Shown here: in pieces, positions 1 through 16,843 of the stretch
How the letters are laid out: each line of letters starts with the position of its first letter
Numbering within the stretch: position 1 is the stretch's first letter
Origin: Bigelowiella natans CCMP2755
Lineage: Eukaryota > Cercozoa > Chlorarachniophyceae
Assembly (NCBI GenBank): GCA_000320545.1
Contig: ADNK01000041.1
Coordinates: 31,001 to 95,000, forward strand
DNA length: 64,000 nt
Direction: 5' to 3'
The notes under the pieces: generated by a model
Told to the model about the DNA's origin: nothing
Seen by the model: the letters and a program-made list of their open reading frames with translations, nothing else
Database searches by the model: none
Made by a program: the position numbers and the translations under genes

Positions 1-1150
1 TGAAAAGGTAGCAATGTTTCGAATGCCAGAAAAGCAATTGCCCCTCACTGAGACAATACGTTTCAGTTGCATGAGAGTGGAGAAAATGTCTTAGGACTTG
101 CATTCTTCCATATTCCGCTTCCAGAGGTACGCATGTTATGTTGAGAACCAAAAAACCGAAAGATCCACAAAGATTCACTCTATGTAGTACGGATACGTCA
201 AACCTGTCAAGGGTACTTTGGGTCTCTTCGACGCTGCTAGACACAAGGGAATTGTTCCTAAAATTGCCAAAATAGCACCATGGCTCGTAAAATTAATCGG
301 ACAGCATCGTGTGGTAGGGTCTTCAATGTTAGATTCCGGTAAAGCAATTATACTTCTTTGCTGTTGCATACAGAGGTGAATCATATCATTTGTTCTGTCA
401 GGATTGTTCAACGCCATGGCAAAAAATAAGAACATTGTAGCAACATTCTGTGGGCACGACCACTACAATGATGCCGGTGTGTAAATGATGCATAGTTCGT
501 CGGTCTCCAGGACTGAGTTGATAATACTAGTATGCTTGAATTGAAGAAATATATACCATGCTTGCAGTAATGAGACGGGAAGGAATTTTTCTCTGCTACG
601 GACGCGTTTCGTCAAGGACACCTCCGATGTATCTTGCAAATCGTTTTCCTTCTGTCTGCCACCGAAGTCTAATGATCAGATGCATGTTAACGTTTGTTAG
701 TGACTGGGAAGGAGATGGTGGTGAATTGCCATTTCAACTTGGTGCCCGTGTGGTGGAAATAGAAACCAAAAAGGGTGATGGTTCACAGCAAAAATTCTCC
801 ACATGGATTCAAGGTTATATATATGCATTTTGGACAAAACTTCATTGTTCATATCCACGAGCGTGCCGATTTTAGTTTATTTGAACAGCTTTGTGTACTG
901 CAAAGGTGTGCATTTGATCTAATTATTTTTTACTGTTTCAGGAGAAGGAAATGGAATAGAAGAAGATAGCCATCTTGTTTTGTATCCTTACAAAGAAATT
1001 TCTCCATCTATTTGTGCAAAATGCATAAATGCTCTCTTTTCACCGTATGTTGTACATTTCTTGTTGATAGTTCTACTGCTTTTGTACATTCTTTTGTATC
1101 CTGAATACCGAGAATTAACAGAAGAGGAAATCCAGTCGAAGCAGAATTAG
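1..1150 (+). CDS. DCR2/PAP29-type metallophosphoesterase, 3' part
   Basis: Calcineurin-like phosphoesterase of the DCR2 / purple acid phosphatase 29 type; the 5' part lies outside the window. Exons read in phase: 1-7, 67-126, 188-338, 402-476, 568-628, 701-813, 942-1150. Visible family motifs are FFHIPLPEY (67-196), the metal-binding GHDHYND box (exon 402-476), LCYG (exon 568-628) and LGARVVEIE with STWIQ (exon 701-813). The last exon adds an acidic linker and a hydrophobic segment of about 20 residues (PYVVHFLLIVLLLLYILLYP) just before the stop. That suggests a tail-anchored or type I membrane enzyme with its catalytic domain on one face of an endomembrane. Substrate cannot be told from sequence. 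Family assignment is firm; the membrane anchor is inferred from hydrophobicity. Confidence 0.85.
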
Positions 1151-1749
1151 AAGTATAATTATTAGACCTTGTTTATGTTTGCAGTGTGTATCAACTTGTC
1201 AATCAACACCTAGATATTACATTCACATGAAGAGGTGCGTAGCGCATAGCACATAGCTAGATAGCACCGTAGTCATAATTCAGCATCGCGTTCTCAAATA
1301 AGCTCGCATACGCGTGGTTTGACCAATAAGTTGTGCCATAGCTAGCTAGATAGATGCATCTCTAGATCTGCATCATCGATCAAATTCATAGCTACGTACA
1401 TGCACGTTGTCATGATGCTATCACACACGATTGTGACACACATGCATCATCTGCTACACTCTGTGCATTGTTGCATGGCTAGATTGCACGTACATGTGCA
1501 GCCTATAGACTGCGCTAGCTGTAGCTTCCCAGCATGCACCGCCAGGAAATGATTGTGCTTTGTTGCAAGCATGCTAGCATGTATTGCATGATAACGGTAC
1601 GTGTCTGCGTAGCTTGTGCTCCGAAAACACACAACACTACGCAGTCTCAATCCGTTCGGTTAAACATCGTTCACAAAGAAGATTCGTTGATAATGCTGAA
1701 GTTCTCAACTCTAATTGCATCAAACACGAGCAGCGCAACCAAATCGAAT
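1151..1749. other. tail-to-tail spacer with palindrome-rich island
   Basis: Spacer between the 3' ends of the phosphoesterase (+) and the ubiquitin-P1 gene (-). From about 1230 to 1640 it is crowded with short self-complementary words: GCTAGC, CTAGATAG, TCTAGA, CATGCA, GTACGTAC. No convincing coding region. The long forward reading frame over 1534-2232 is antisense to the P1 gene. Confidence 0.6.
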
Positions 1750-2539
<790 letters not shown>

Positions 2540-3112
2540 GGTTTATTCTACAGCAGGCCAAGTTTTTAACCACGATGGGACCCTAACCCCTTTGAGAATG
2601 GAAGCCTCGTAGAGCAACTAAACCGATAACGCCGTCTATCTTGAGGAAAGTCAACGCAGGATACAAGACGCAAGTAAATAATATCCTGTAAATTTGTCCA
2701 CCACATTTACTCCGGAGAATTTACACACCGCGATGGTCCCAATTTCACCGAAATCCGGGAATATTCAAAAATCGGAAAATCTCAAAATCCCGAATGTATC
2801 TCGAGTGGAATCCCGCCCTGAATCCCCACATTACATCCTCGCACCGTAGATGATAAAATGCAGGATAATTATAATTAACGGCATGAATCTTCCGCGCATT
2901 TTGAAATGAAAAACCTGTCAACCCAGAGTACATCGAGAATACATCCTGCTCGTTTTGACTAAGATCGTTTCTTTAGCTGGCGTGAAGACTATCGATGCAA
3001 TAACTACAACATCTTAAACATAGCATACATTTATTAGGTAAATGATTGGAATATCTTTTGTCTATTATTTGAGGAGCAGCTTGTCACTTCCGAACTCGCC
3101 GCCCTCCACGTA
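2540..3112. promoter_or_regulatory. head-to-head spacer, Ub-P1 / CSP41
   Basis: 573-bp region between the start codons of the ubiquitin-P1 gene (-) and the CSP41-like gene (+). It should contain both promoters and 5' leaders. I see no TATA box at a fixed distance, no palindrome-rich island and no coding exon. A short reverse reading frame (2745-2933) has no recognisable product. Confidence 0.45.
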
Positions 3113-3992
3113 ATGGCTACGCGCAAGCCCTGCATTGCGATCCAGGGCTGCGTCCAGTGGTTCTTGCTATCATCGGTGTTGGTTTTAGCTTCGTTGACAG
3201 CCCTGAAAGCGAACGAGAGGAAAGGATTGCTTGCCTTGACGCCCCAGAGATGCTCCAGTGTTTCAACGCCAACAGGGGAACGACACACAACCCGACAATT
3301 TTCCCGGCAATCCCGATTGCACAGGAAACTTGGTGTAATCGGTTTTCCCAAGTCGACAGGGAATATGAGGAGACAAATAGGGTCTTCGCATCGTCTTGGG
3401 CCAAGGGCGAGCGCTGCTGAGGCTCCTACTAGTGCTGTTGATGCGAAACGAGTTCTCATAGCAAGCGATAACCTTGGAGATCTCGGCAGCGCAAGTGTTA
3501 TGGCAGCCAATTACCTTGCTATGGAATTTTATACAAAGTACGTACCACTAACTTTTATCCCTGAACACAGAGGTCACACCAAAACGCAAACACACACAAA
3601 CACACACAAACACACACAGACACACACACACACACACACACAAACACAAACACAAACACACACATTGATTGCACATGTTTTTAACCATCAATATTCACGC
3701 CGTCGCCATTAATGCCACCAGGGGTCACGAGGTGGTGATGGTTGCTTTTGGTGATGCTAATGCAACCCTCGAGCGCTTGCCGAGTGAGAATAGGAAGAAT
3801 CACGCGAGCCGAAAGGAGGCTACACTATTTTTTAACGTCGATACTAACAGCACCGCATCCCTTGGGGAGCAGTTTGTGGAAGGCGGTGCCCCCACCTCGT
3901 TCGATATTGTCATCGATATGTCAAATGTCGCTGCTCAAACGAAGCAGATTCTAGAACTGCAGCAAGTACAGGAGGCGGAGGTTACCACACAT

Positions 3993-4035
<43 letters not shown>

Positions 4036-4617
4036 CCTCGCCACAAGGACTCAAAATCACGCTCGTGGACACATGCAGCAAATATTTCTGCCTTTTATTT
4101 GTCTGATATGTTAACGTATGCACGCAATTGATCAGCAAGTAGTCTATATCTCGTCGGATCTCGTCTATGGGCCTTACCTGAACGTAAAGTCACCTAAGAG
4201 CTTAGTTATCATGCCGCATATTCATATCACGTTTATTACCAATATTAGTAATTGTGGTATCATCATCACTAGTGGCTGTGTCTAACGTCGAAGTTTTAGC
4301 TTCTGTTTCAATCATCACCATTATCCAACACCATTCAACATCATCACTGCTCGTCTTAATTGGTATCATCATCTTTCTCATCAAAAGGCATGATCATTAT
4401 CATTAATTGTCATTAGGGTCCTTGCAGTGAGCAGCGCCCGACAAATCCTTGCACCGAGAGTGCGGATGAGAAGGCAGAGGGAGAGGCAGCCGTCATGGTG
4501 CAGCAAAATGAGGTGCGGGAAGAAGAATCAGGGCGCCCATGGACCATCATCAGACCGGGGTATGGTGGAGAGTAAATGAATGTAGTAGGGGATTATAAAC
4601 AAGTTCTCATATGAGAT

Positions 4618-4665
<48 letters not shown>

Positions 4666-4995
4666 GCAACTCAATGCAGGCGGATAATAGCCCCTGGCAG
4701 CGAGAAGAGCTTGGAAAACTGGTTCTTTCTTCGACATGATAAAGGTGGCGCGGATACAAACTCCATCAGCATGCTGATGCAGCAACACTAGTCGGCGTAC
4801 GTATGGCTTCCATCCATGTGACTTGTTGGTGTTCGTTGCGGTTGAAGACCGAGATCGTTCCCTTGTACTACCATATCACCACTAGTGCTGCTATTGCTGC
4901 TCTTGGCATTGCAATTGCTGCGTTTTGAGTGAAGATATCTGATAGTACCGACGATGATTCCCACATGATAATATGCCACCATATATATATATATG

Positions 4996-5044
<49 letters not shown>

Positions 5045-6316
5045 TCAGAAAAGCAAATCTGCATCCCGGGCCACGGCCAATATCTGCTTGGGGTTGTGCA
5101 TATAGCAGGTGTGGAGAATGTCAATGTTGCTGTTGGTGGTGGTGGTGATGATGGGGCTGAAGGAGAACACGACGCGCCTCTCGCAAAGTAGCATAAAGCA
5201 GCAGTAAAACGTTGCTTACAATTCTCGCATGCGTCGTGTAGTCCTGATCGTTTATCTCTCTTTCTCCTCTGGCTCTTTTCTTCCCGCCCCCCCTACCCTC
5301 CGCTGTCTTCCTAGATCTAATATCTGGGGTCATGGCTGCCGTTGGTAGCAGCAACGCGATTGGACAAGTGTTCAATATGCACAGCAATGATCCCATCTCC
5401 TTCGACGGCCTCGCCCTGGAGACGGTACTAGTGCAGTGAGCGGAGTAGCAGTGGGTTGATGTGTAAAACCAGCTGTATTTTGTGTATCTCGTCACCGAAG
5501 AACGTGGCTAGTGTCCAGTCGCACCATCGTCATTCCCACCCCGTCGTCCTCTCACCCCCACCATGATCATGCCAAACATCCTTAGGCAAGGATCTTTGAG
5601 CGTGAGGTTGAGTCGGATGACCTCGTTCACTATGATGAGAGCCAATTCACGTGGGTGCTTCGACGGCGCCACCAGTGAGTACTAGTCCAGTCCTAGACCT
5701 GCCGCACTGCCCTGCTGCAAACGCAATGAAAGCAGCAGCCGCAGAGAGGGGGGGGTAGATACGGTTGGGTATGGGAATGAGAAAGAAAAAAAGAGAGAGA
5801 GATACTTATTTCTGTTTTGACAAAGCAAAGGGGTTTTAACAATAGCGCAGCAGCAGCAGCAGCATTGCTATTGCTACGAGAATGCAGATGCTCGGCGTTG
5901 TCGTAAAATCCGTCGTGTCTATGTCCCACTGATTGCTCGTTGAAACCAATAACAGATTCCCAGTGAAACCCATCGGGCACGTAATTCCGACTGTAGATAA
6001 GGCTAAGACGCTCTTAGATTGGAGCCCGAGGTAGAAGTGTAGAGACAGCAACAACGGCAGAGCTAGAAGCCATAATTGTGCGTGGCTAGTAGGAATTAGC
6101 GGGTGGGTAGGGGAGCAAGGAAGGAATGAGATGCGGAGAAGACAGTGCTAGATGTGAGATTTATGATGGTTCTTCTTCTCATCAGGTACAACACAAGCGA
6201 AGCACTGAGGAACTCTCACAAGATGCACTACAATGAGATGTACGTAACAACATAACCAACCCCCTTCTGAGAGGAAGTAAAGCCTCCCTGGAACATCTCA
6301 AAGCAGATGAATATAA

Positions 6317-6359
<43 letters not shown>

Positions 6360-6734
6360 CGTATTAATGTTGAGCGATATTGGAAACACTGATGACAGCG
6401 ACACAGCTGATGGAAGCCATCTGTATTTCTGCATGGTATTAAATCATTCTTTCGCCCATCTATACGCAGCAAGGCAGCCATTGCTTCCATTGTCACCCCA
6501 CTCTTATTTTTTATCATTCAATTCACGGATGGGATGTTGTGCATTCAAGGTCGATCGAGGACGAGCTGCCAGAGCTGGATTACGAACTGGACGAGATGAT
6601 CCTGGAAAACCCGCACAAACAGCTACAAATTGCATGGTAGAGGGGGAGGAGGAGGAAGAACCATTGCTGCGCCGCCATGCATGCCAACTAGTGTGTTTGT
6701 GTGTTTGTGTGTTGTGTGTGTGTTGTGTTTGTGT

Positions 6735-6770
<36 letters not shown>

Positions 6771-6914
6771 TGTGTTCGTGTTTATACGCGTGTGATTTTA
6801 TATCGAATATGTTCTTCACTCGAAAGGTCGTATCCGCACATAAACTTCAACCGGCCGCTTGGAGCGGAAGATGCGGATGTGGCAGACACCGGGAACAAAT
6901 GGGACTGGGAATAA
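3113..6914 (+). CDS. CSP41: CSP41-like plastid atypical SDR / RNA-binding protein
   Basis: Twelve exons in consistent phase (3113-3537, 3722-3965, 4136-4183, 4435-4559, 4680-4744, 5049-5135, 5315-5424, 5586-5674, 5956-6030, 6186-6239, 6550-6636, 6827-6914) give 498 residues. Residues about 14-30 form a hydrophobic signal core (WFLLSSVLVLASLTALKA) followed by a basic Ser/Thr-rich stretch, the bipartite presequence of secondary plastids. The rest is a NAD-dependent epimerase-like fold of the chloroplast stem-loop binding type: KRVLIASDNLGD at the nucleotide site, VVYISSDLVYGP, PWTIIRPG, PGSEKSLENWFF, IPGHGQYLLGVVHIA, SSNAIGQVFNM and KAKTLLDWSPE. CSP41 proteins bind and stabilise or cleave plastid transcripts. 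The acidic C-terminus (ELPELDYELDE; GAEDADVAD) is not typical. Introns hold AC, TG and AT microsatellites. Family call is strong; function is by homology. Confidence 0.88.
3588..3664. repeat. AC microsatellite in CSP41 intron 1
   Basis: Imperfect AC tract interrupted by AAAC units, within the first intron of the CSP41-like gene. A second AC tract follows at 3999-4029 in intron 2. Confidence 0.9.
4979..5044. repeat. AT microsatellite in CSP41 intron
   Basis: Alternating AT of about 65 bp, four bases before the ACTCAG acceptor of exon 5049-5135. Reading frames running through it on either strand are meaningless. Another AT tract lies at 6323-6358. Confidence 0.9.
6691..6784. repeat. TG microsatellite in last CSP41 intron
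   Basis: TG-rich tract with TTG interruptions, between exons 6550-6636 and 6827-6914. A similar TG tract lies at 4621-4666. Confidence 0.9.
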
Positions 6915-7642
6915 GTGCGACGGTGGGTGCACATCCTAGATCTATTACCAATGGCTTGGAAACATATATACCCGTACCATGGTATAATGGGTGCGCTGCA
7001 TGCCGCACATGTGGAGCACTGATTATGCATTGTTGTTGCGTTACGCCAGCGCATTGTCCGTGTTTACGACTTAATGATTTTTTTCAGTTCCACTGTATAT
7101 ATTGACACACACTCTCCCCGGCTTGCACTGCTAAACTTTGGTTCGGCCTATGCATTCTCTGATGTCATAGTGCTATCGCGATCATACTGCACTGCTTAGC
7201 ATCGGCTACTGCTGTACGTGGCCTGCGATGTCATGTTATAATGTGTTGTGTGCAATCGTGCTTGTTTAGATGTCCGGCACAAAGAACATCGTGAAATTGC
7301 TGTGACGCATGCAGCGTGCATAGCATGTACGTATGCCAATAGGTGCGGCTCCAATCGAAGCGGGAGATCCATGTGCGTAATAAGCGGTCACCTTGGAATG
7401 GTGTTAACTACACAATGGCAAACATGCGTCACACACAAGCACATATGCACCGCGACTACGTACAAAGCACGAAAAAATGTACAAGGGTTGTCATAAGATA
7501 AGTAAATATACTACGTGGCCTAATGCGCATGCACTATATCGGAGTTTGTTCGAAGCCGAGCATACTTTAAGACTGATGGAATGCCACATTACCCATAATT
7601 GTGGGTAGAACGGTTCTATATTTCCCTTTATTATTACTCAAC
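6915..7642. other. tail-to-tail spacer with palindrome/CATG-rich island
   Basis: Spacer between the 3' ends of the CSP41-like gene (+) and the hydrolase gene (-). From about 7190 to 7560 it is rich in GCATGC, GTACGTA, TGCATA and related words, less CTAG-rich than the other islands. A forward reading frame at 7248-7496 shows no recognisable protein and is probably chance. Confidence 0.5.
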
Positions 7643-7863
7643 TTAGGAAGAGAAGAAAGCCAATGCCTCCTTAGCTACTAAATCAGGATACTCCACGAAG
7701 TTCCTCTGGGCTCCAGGAGTTGCAATTAAAGGCACGCCTCTGATGAAGGTATAGGGAGCATGTACAAAGACAACATAGGAAGAACCATCCGCTTATTACT
7801 TTCTTGGACCAGTATGCTATTCAAGCGCTTTTGTGCTCTCTCCCCCCCCCCCCCCCCCCCCAC

Positions 7864-7919
<56 letters not shown>

Positions 7920-8577
7920 CCCTTTCTCGCTCACACGTCGCACTCACCTCTCAGTGAGAAAGTCGAGGTCCCGTTCAAAGGCTTCTTGCTCCTTTGCGCC
8001 AACACACACAGCGAGGCGTACTGGAACTCCGCTTTCATATGCAGATGCGGCATCCTCTCGACGGGGGTATGGGTCTGTTCTTCCCACCAGAAACGCACAC
8101 TTACCCCATCGTTCCCCCTCAGCTGCGAACTGACGGTTTACCTTCATGGTGACAGTAATGATTATGGCGATCATGGTGGTGATAGATCCACGACTACAGA
8201 GATGATGGACCAATATGCATCAGAATCTGCGTTGCTAATCATTTTACTAGCAATGGAGTAGCCGCAGCATGAGAAAGCTTACTACCTCCACGGCCTCGGG
8301 GGTGACATTGGACGGATCTTCGAATACGTGGCTAAACGCGCACACAGACGCAAAAATACACGGCATGCTTTTTATCAGATCGGTGAACGATGAAGATATA
8401 TTCGGCTCTCGCTATCGAGGTGTACGAATGCTATCCTGAACGTAAATCGTCGGCACAGGTCCTCTATTACTTCTATGTCAAACCAAGCTTCGAGAAACGC
8501 AGAAAAAGCGTAAGAATTAGAGCCGTGGCGCGGAACATAATTCTTGCGTCCTTCTTACTGGGAAGAAATTCCAATTG

Positions 8578-8612
<35 letters not shown>

Positions 8613-9997
8613 CAGCGACGCCCGCTCCGCTGGCACCTCCAAAACGCAACACGTTCATCAAGTACCTGAGCATGGCCTTCTTGATCGATCCTTCCGAGCA
8701 TTGTGAGGCGTGCACAGCGCTCCCCACTGGGTCGGGCAACTTGTACGCTGCCGCAATTCCTACATAGGAGGAAGAAGAGTGCGAGACAAACAACAATGAT
8801 GACGTATCTGAGTGTATCGCTGTAGAGAGCACTCGAACAGCTCACCATCTTCCTCGTACTCTTCCTTTCATCGCAGTATCATCAGCTAGGTTAGTCGGGT
8901 GTTTACCTCCGCAGAGCCCATCAATCAGCAACGGAACGACAGCATTCTCCTTTATGAGGAAAGTCAATTGTAAGATCACTGCCCTCCTTATTATTATTAT
9001 CATCTATCGCCGCGACTTCGTTAGAATTCATAGAGTGTATGAGGAAAGGGAACAGGTTTCATTCTCTCTTTTTGGACCCGCTTACATGTTGACGACAAGT
9101 TGGTCAGGGTCTTTCACTGCGAGGGAAGGAAAGGACAATGATGGACCCCAATCTGTCGATGTGGTTTGTATGAGGCGGTACCTTGTTCTTCATCTTCACT
9201 GTTGTGAGAGGGCCACGATATGTCGGGTTGAGAAGGAACACGTTTCGAATCATCTCAGGGTGCTGCTTAGCTGCATCGAGTACATAGAACCCCGCATGTC
9301 CGGCACTAACAATATTGATGGCAGCTCCATTGTACTCACTGTTCAGATGGCTGAAAAACTTTGCCAGAAATTCACGAAAGAATTCTGGCTCGTAAGCGTC
9401 GAGGTCGAGCAGCGCTGCATCATTTAGTCCATAGCCCGGGAGCTCCGTCAGGATGGGTATAATCTCGGGGGATCCTTCCGGGGCATTTATTGTCATCGAA
9501 GCGGCTAGATCTGCAAATGTAGCTCGAGAAGGAACGAACGAAGGGGTGGCGAGGAAGAGCGTTGGAACTGCTTCACCGCGCTTGGTCGCCACACTTTCAT
9601 ATGTGTCGTACGATATGAGGACCCGCCGTCCTCCAACCATCGTCTCAAAGCTTTTCCGCGTTCCTTCCGCGGACCCAAGAGGAGATTTCCGAATCTCAGT
9701 GTCGTGAACGTTGTCAGGGGCCACCGCCAGCGTGGAGCCCACTACGAGCGAACTTGTCCTGCTTCTTCGCTCGGGATGATGACGGCGGCCGCTTACCGTA
9801 CTAACGCGGCAGGGAGACACATAAGATGCAGAACGTGCAGCGGTCCTTGAAGAAAGGATAGTTGGTAGATTTACAGAGCAAGCCCCGCTGATGAGGAGAA
9901 TGGCTGTGGCGAGACCTACAAGCGCTATGCTTTTGGCATGCCAAAGCGTCGATCTTCGTCGCTTCGGTGTATGGAATGGCGCTGCCGATGTGATCAT
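7643..9997 (-). CDS. plastid-targeted alpha/beta-hydrolase fold protein
   Basis: First exon 9182-9997 begins with a basic stretch, a hydrophobic signal anchor (ALVGLATAILLISGACS) and an Arg/Ser-rich region, typical of bipartite plastid import. The body matches a plastid alpha/beta-hydrolase family: PTLFLATPSF, TELPGYGLND, NPTYRGPLTTV, then after introns KLPDPVGSAVHASQC (about 8660-8770), SHVFEDPSNVTPE (about 8270-8350), LVGRTDPYPRR (about 8020-8090) and GVPLIATPGAQRNF (last exon 7643-7739). The stop at 7643 and the last junction (donor at 7947, acceptor at 7740) keep phase. The exact borders of the middle exons are uncertain. The nucleophile-elbow position reads SAGHAGFY, with no Ser in the usual G-x-S-x-G place, so the protein may be non-hydrolytic. 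Introns contain a poly-C/CT tract and an AT tract. Confidence 0.75.
7842..7921. repeat. poly-C followed by CT tract
   Basis: About 19 C then CT repeats, in the last intron of the reverse-strand hydrolase gene, so the transcript carries GA then poly-G. This is opposite to the usual CT orientation in this window. Confidence 0.9.
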
Positions 9998-10874
9998 GAT
10001 TCAGAAGTATCTCCCCCGTACGAAACAAGAACACGTCCTTCCGGTAATCACGCACTGAGTATTGGCTACGTCGAGTCCTAAGCAGGTTCTGTGAGTATGG
10101 CAGCCTCGGGAAGGTCGGAGCGAGTTAGATCTAAAATCCACAGAAGGATGAGGAAATGGAGGAGAATGCAGGCAGTTTTAAACCTAAAAAGGACAGAGAA
10201 TGCATGATTTCAGATATTACCGCTTGAAATTCCTCTTTGCCACACGTTTGACTACCGCAGCAATGGGTGGCAGGGATTAGTTCATCTGAGGAAGCAGACA
10301 GTTATAAATATGTACGGAATATATCTTAAAAAACTACACACATGATCATCGTTCAAAATTAAAGTACTGAATATGGATCCAAGCGGTTTCCCAACCTACC
10401 TGCAGATATTCTAAGGGCGTAATTCGTACCAGAAGGCTGCTATTTCGTGAAATTTACGCAGACTTTTCGAATCATACGACATGGAGAAAATGTTGTCGTA
10501 CCCCAGAAATCAAGAGTGAGTTTGCTCTGTCGACGTGCCCTGCAGCCGGTAAGATTCAAAGGTCGCTCCCCCCCTTAACTCTGTCCGTTCTCGCAAGGAC
10601 AGTGTCTCGCCTTACGAGAGAGAAAAGGGGGGCGTATGGGAACAGATTCTCTCCGTTCTAAGTTTTTATTGTCCTTGCTTTTGAGCTGCGCCACACCTTG
10701 TCTTTCTTCCCGATGTAAACCCCCCCCTTTTCCTTCCAAAACAATAATGATTTTTCAAAATCTACAGGGTCTACAATTTAGCCCGAAGTTGCTCTCCACC
10801 AAACTTGCGAGCCAAATTGCAGAATTTTCCCCTCAATTTTTCCTTTTAACTAAATTTGTTAGCCACACCACACG
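9998..10874. promoter_or_regulatory. head-to-head spacer, hydrolase / DHQS
   Basis: About 880 bp between the starts of the hydrolase (-) and dehydroquinate synthase (+) genes. A forward reading frame at 10636-10878 begins like a signal peptide (MGTDSLRSKFLLSLLLS) and could be a 5' exon of the downstream gene, but I found no GT-AG junction that joins it in frame. Poly-C runs occur at 10569-10574 and 10721-10727. No palindrome-rich island. Confidence 0.4.
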
Positions 10875-14390
<3,516 letters not shown>

Positions 14391-14999
14391 AGCAATGGGC
14401 GACAGCATGTTAGCCAATTGTGACGACAGTCGTAGCAGAGTTGTGATATCTTCGCCGTAACGATGTCAGCAGAAGGGAGAGCGAAATGAGCTAGACGCTC
14501 TTTGGAAAAAGTCAAGTCATTAGTCTCACAGCGCTCGCATGCTGCATGGCAGAATTGACGTTTGTGCTATAAGAGATATGAGCCCCACATCTTGTTATTC
14601 AATGTATGACCGATTTGCATGGCGCTGTGCAGGATGTAGAGTGTTAGTAGTGCTTTGATAAGGCGCTCATGCAACAACAAAGTCGCGCTTTAGCTTCGCA
14701 ACGAATCGAACGGCCGGCTAGCTAGCTAGGTAGCTTGCTAACCAGGCGCCAACGATGCTGTGATACGTATCCGTGCATTTTTGCATAGATAAGGCAGACG
14801 ACGTGCTTTTCTAGATTCGTTTGCATGTGTGATGGGCTAGATCGAAAGACAGATGTGCAAGCAAGTAGCATGCGCAGCAGTGTGCGTTGCTAGATTATGA
14901 AAGTATACAGATGTACACGGTGGGCATGCATGCAAGGGGTTGATGAGCAGAAGTCAGCCAATCTAGCAATCGAGCTTCGGGTTATTCTGCCATCGTCCA
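14391..14999. other. tail-to-tail spacer with palindrome-rich island
   Basis: Spacer between the dehydroquinate synthase (+) and nibrin (-) 3' ends. From about 14520 to 14980 it carries GGCCGGCTAGCTAGCTAGG, GCATGCATGC and similar words. No coding exon seen. Confidence 0.55.
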
Positions 15000-16805
15000 T
15001 TATCTTCTGCGAGCCTTTCTCCTTGCAGCTCCCCTTCTAGTGTTCCCACCCCGTCTGCTTCTTGAAGCACCCCCTCTTGCACGTGCGGCTCTCTTTTGTG
15101 GCTTTAGATTCGAGGCCATGAGCTTGTCCACATCCTTCCCCACCTGATAGATAAGATAATAAGTATATATAGATATGCAAGCAGGCGGGTCAGCATCATG
15201 GACGAAATCAGCGTTAATACTGCCCACCTTCGCCTCGACAGTAGCATCACGGATCCAACTCTTGCTCATGAAGTTTTTCTCTACCACTAGATCGAAATCA
15301 ACATGTCTAGCAATCGCGCGTTTCCGTCCCAGCTCTGCCTTTTTATTGCCCCGAAACTTCTTAAAGTTAAACAAGCCTCCCCCCCCCTTTTTTTTATCTT
15401 CTTCTTCTTCTTCTTCTTCTTCTTCTTCTTCTTGTCCCTTCTCCTTCGGGCACTCGGAGGAACCCGAAGGGTGTCGTTGGATGGCTGCACCGTGGCGAAC
15501 AATCAGCTGGTCCTCGTGAATAACATTGTTTCTGCGAGTGTAAATTTTGTGTAAAAAGAGATGTCAGATGAAGAATGAATGCCAAATTCTGAGCAAAGCA
15601 CTACAAACCAAGAGAGGGTTTACTTTACCGAGAATCTAGCTTTCGATCTTCAGTTTCATTCGGCTTTGACGAGGGTGCATCCTCAAGTTTCACTTGTCCA
15701 TTACTCCCCTCCTCCAATTTCATACCTGCTGCTGCTAATTCCGAATTGATGATCCTTTTTGACTTAAAATCCTCCTCAACAAAGTCAAAGATTATCTCGC
15801 TTATTCTTGGAATTCTGCGAACTAAATCTTTCCTTCGTTTTACGCTACATCGCAGCGACTCAATATTGACTTTTCCATCAGATTTCACGTTGTCTGCATT
15901 TTTCCTTTTTAGGCTTTTCCAATATTTACCCTCTGCTCCAACCCCAGCGACGTTTTCTTCGCCATCCCGGTTGTTGTTATTGTTGATGTTGTTGCTACTG
16001 CTCCTTCTAGGTTTGGCCACAGAGAGATTATCATCCACTGAGCCCTTGATACCATCAGCGAAGACCAAATCTTCTTTCTCCTTTTTCACTCTATCATTTC
16101 CCCTATCATTCATCACAACGACTTCGTCGGTCACTTCTTTCATTTCAATTTCATCATTCCTTTCCCAAACAGAGCCAGAAGCCTCTTCTCCTCCGTCTCC
16201 CCCTCGACGTCGTGTAGGATCCGTTGCGGATGCTGTTCCTCTGCGGGCGGCTCTACGACGCCTTTTATTATTAGTTCTGCCATGCCTTCTCGGCTCCACA
16301 CTTCTTTGAGAGTTGGTTTCTGCCCTAATGCTTTTCTCTCTTCCATTCTGGTCTTCTCCGTTGACATCGTCTAAGTTCCATTCTAATTTTGGCTGTTCGT
16401 CCTGTACCTTCTCCACCTCCTCCTCCTCCTCTTCCTCCTCCTTCTTCTCCTCGAAAAGGCCGGCGGAGGATTGGAGTGACAGCATTTCATGCAGCTCCTG
16501 TTCTTGCGTGTTCCTTTGCTGATTTGTACGACAACATAGATTGATATAATTAGAAGGACCGAAGTCTGTGGCAGCGCGGCTTTAACCCATGTTTAGTCAC
16601 GAAACTGACCTTCGTCGGTGCTTTGGGATTGAATAATAATGCCGAATCTTCGTTCAAATCCGAATCAGACGGGGGTCTGAAGATGCTCTTCTGATCGAAG
16701 AAATGCTCCTCTTTAATAGGAGTCCCAGAGAGAATAGCTGAGGGTGAAGGGAAATCATATATGGCGATCTCTACACACAAGGGTTAGACTTATGGTCTGG
16801 GCTTG

Positions 16806-16843
<38 letters not shown>

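Noticed and set aside
3034-3510. Reverse frame with a signal-like start.
   Set aside because: Antisense to CSP41 exon 1, whose forward frame joins the downstream exons in phase.
4891-5191. Frames translating as alternating Tyr-Ile.
   Set aside because: Translated AT microsatellite inside an intron; the same applies near 6307, 8581, 25640, 31600, 32300 and 59780.
7726-8261. Frames rich in Ser-Leu or Arg-Glu.
   Set aside because: Translated CT/GA tract in an intron of the hydrolase gene. Part of the reverse frame 7944-8213 is a genuine exon and was used as such.
15746-16309. Forward 187-codon frame rich in Ser and Leu.
   Set aside because: Complement of the charged NBS1 linker exon; no independent support.
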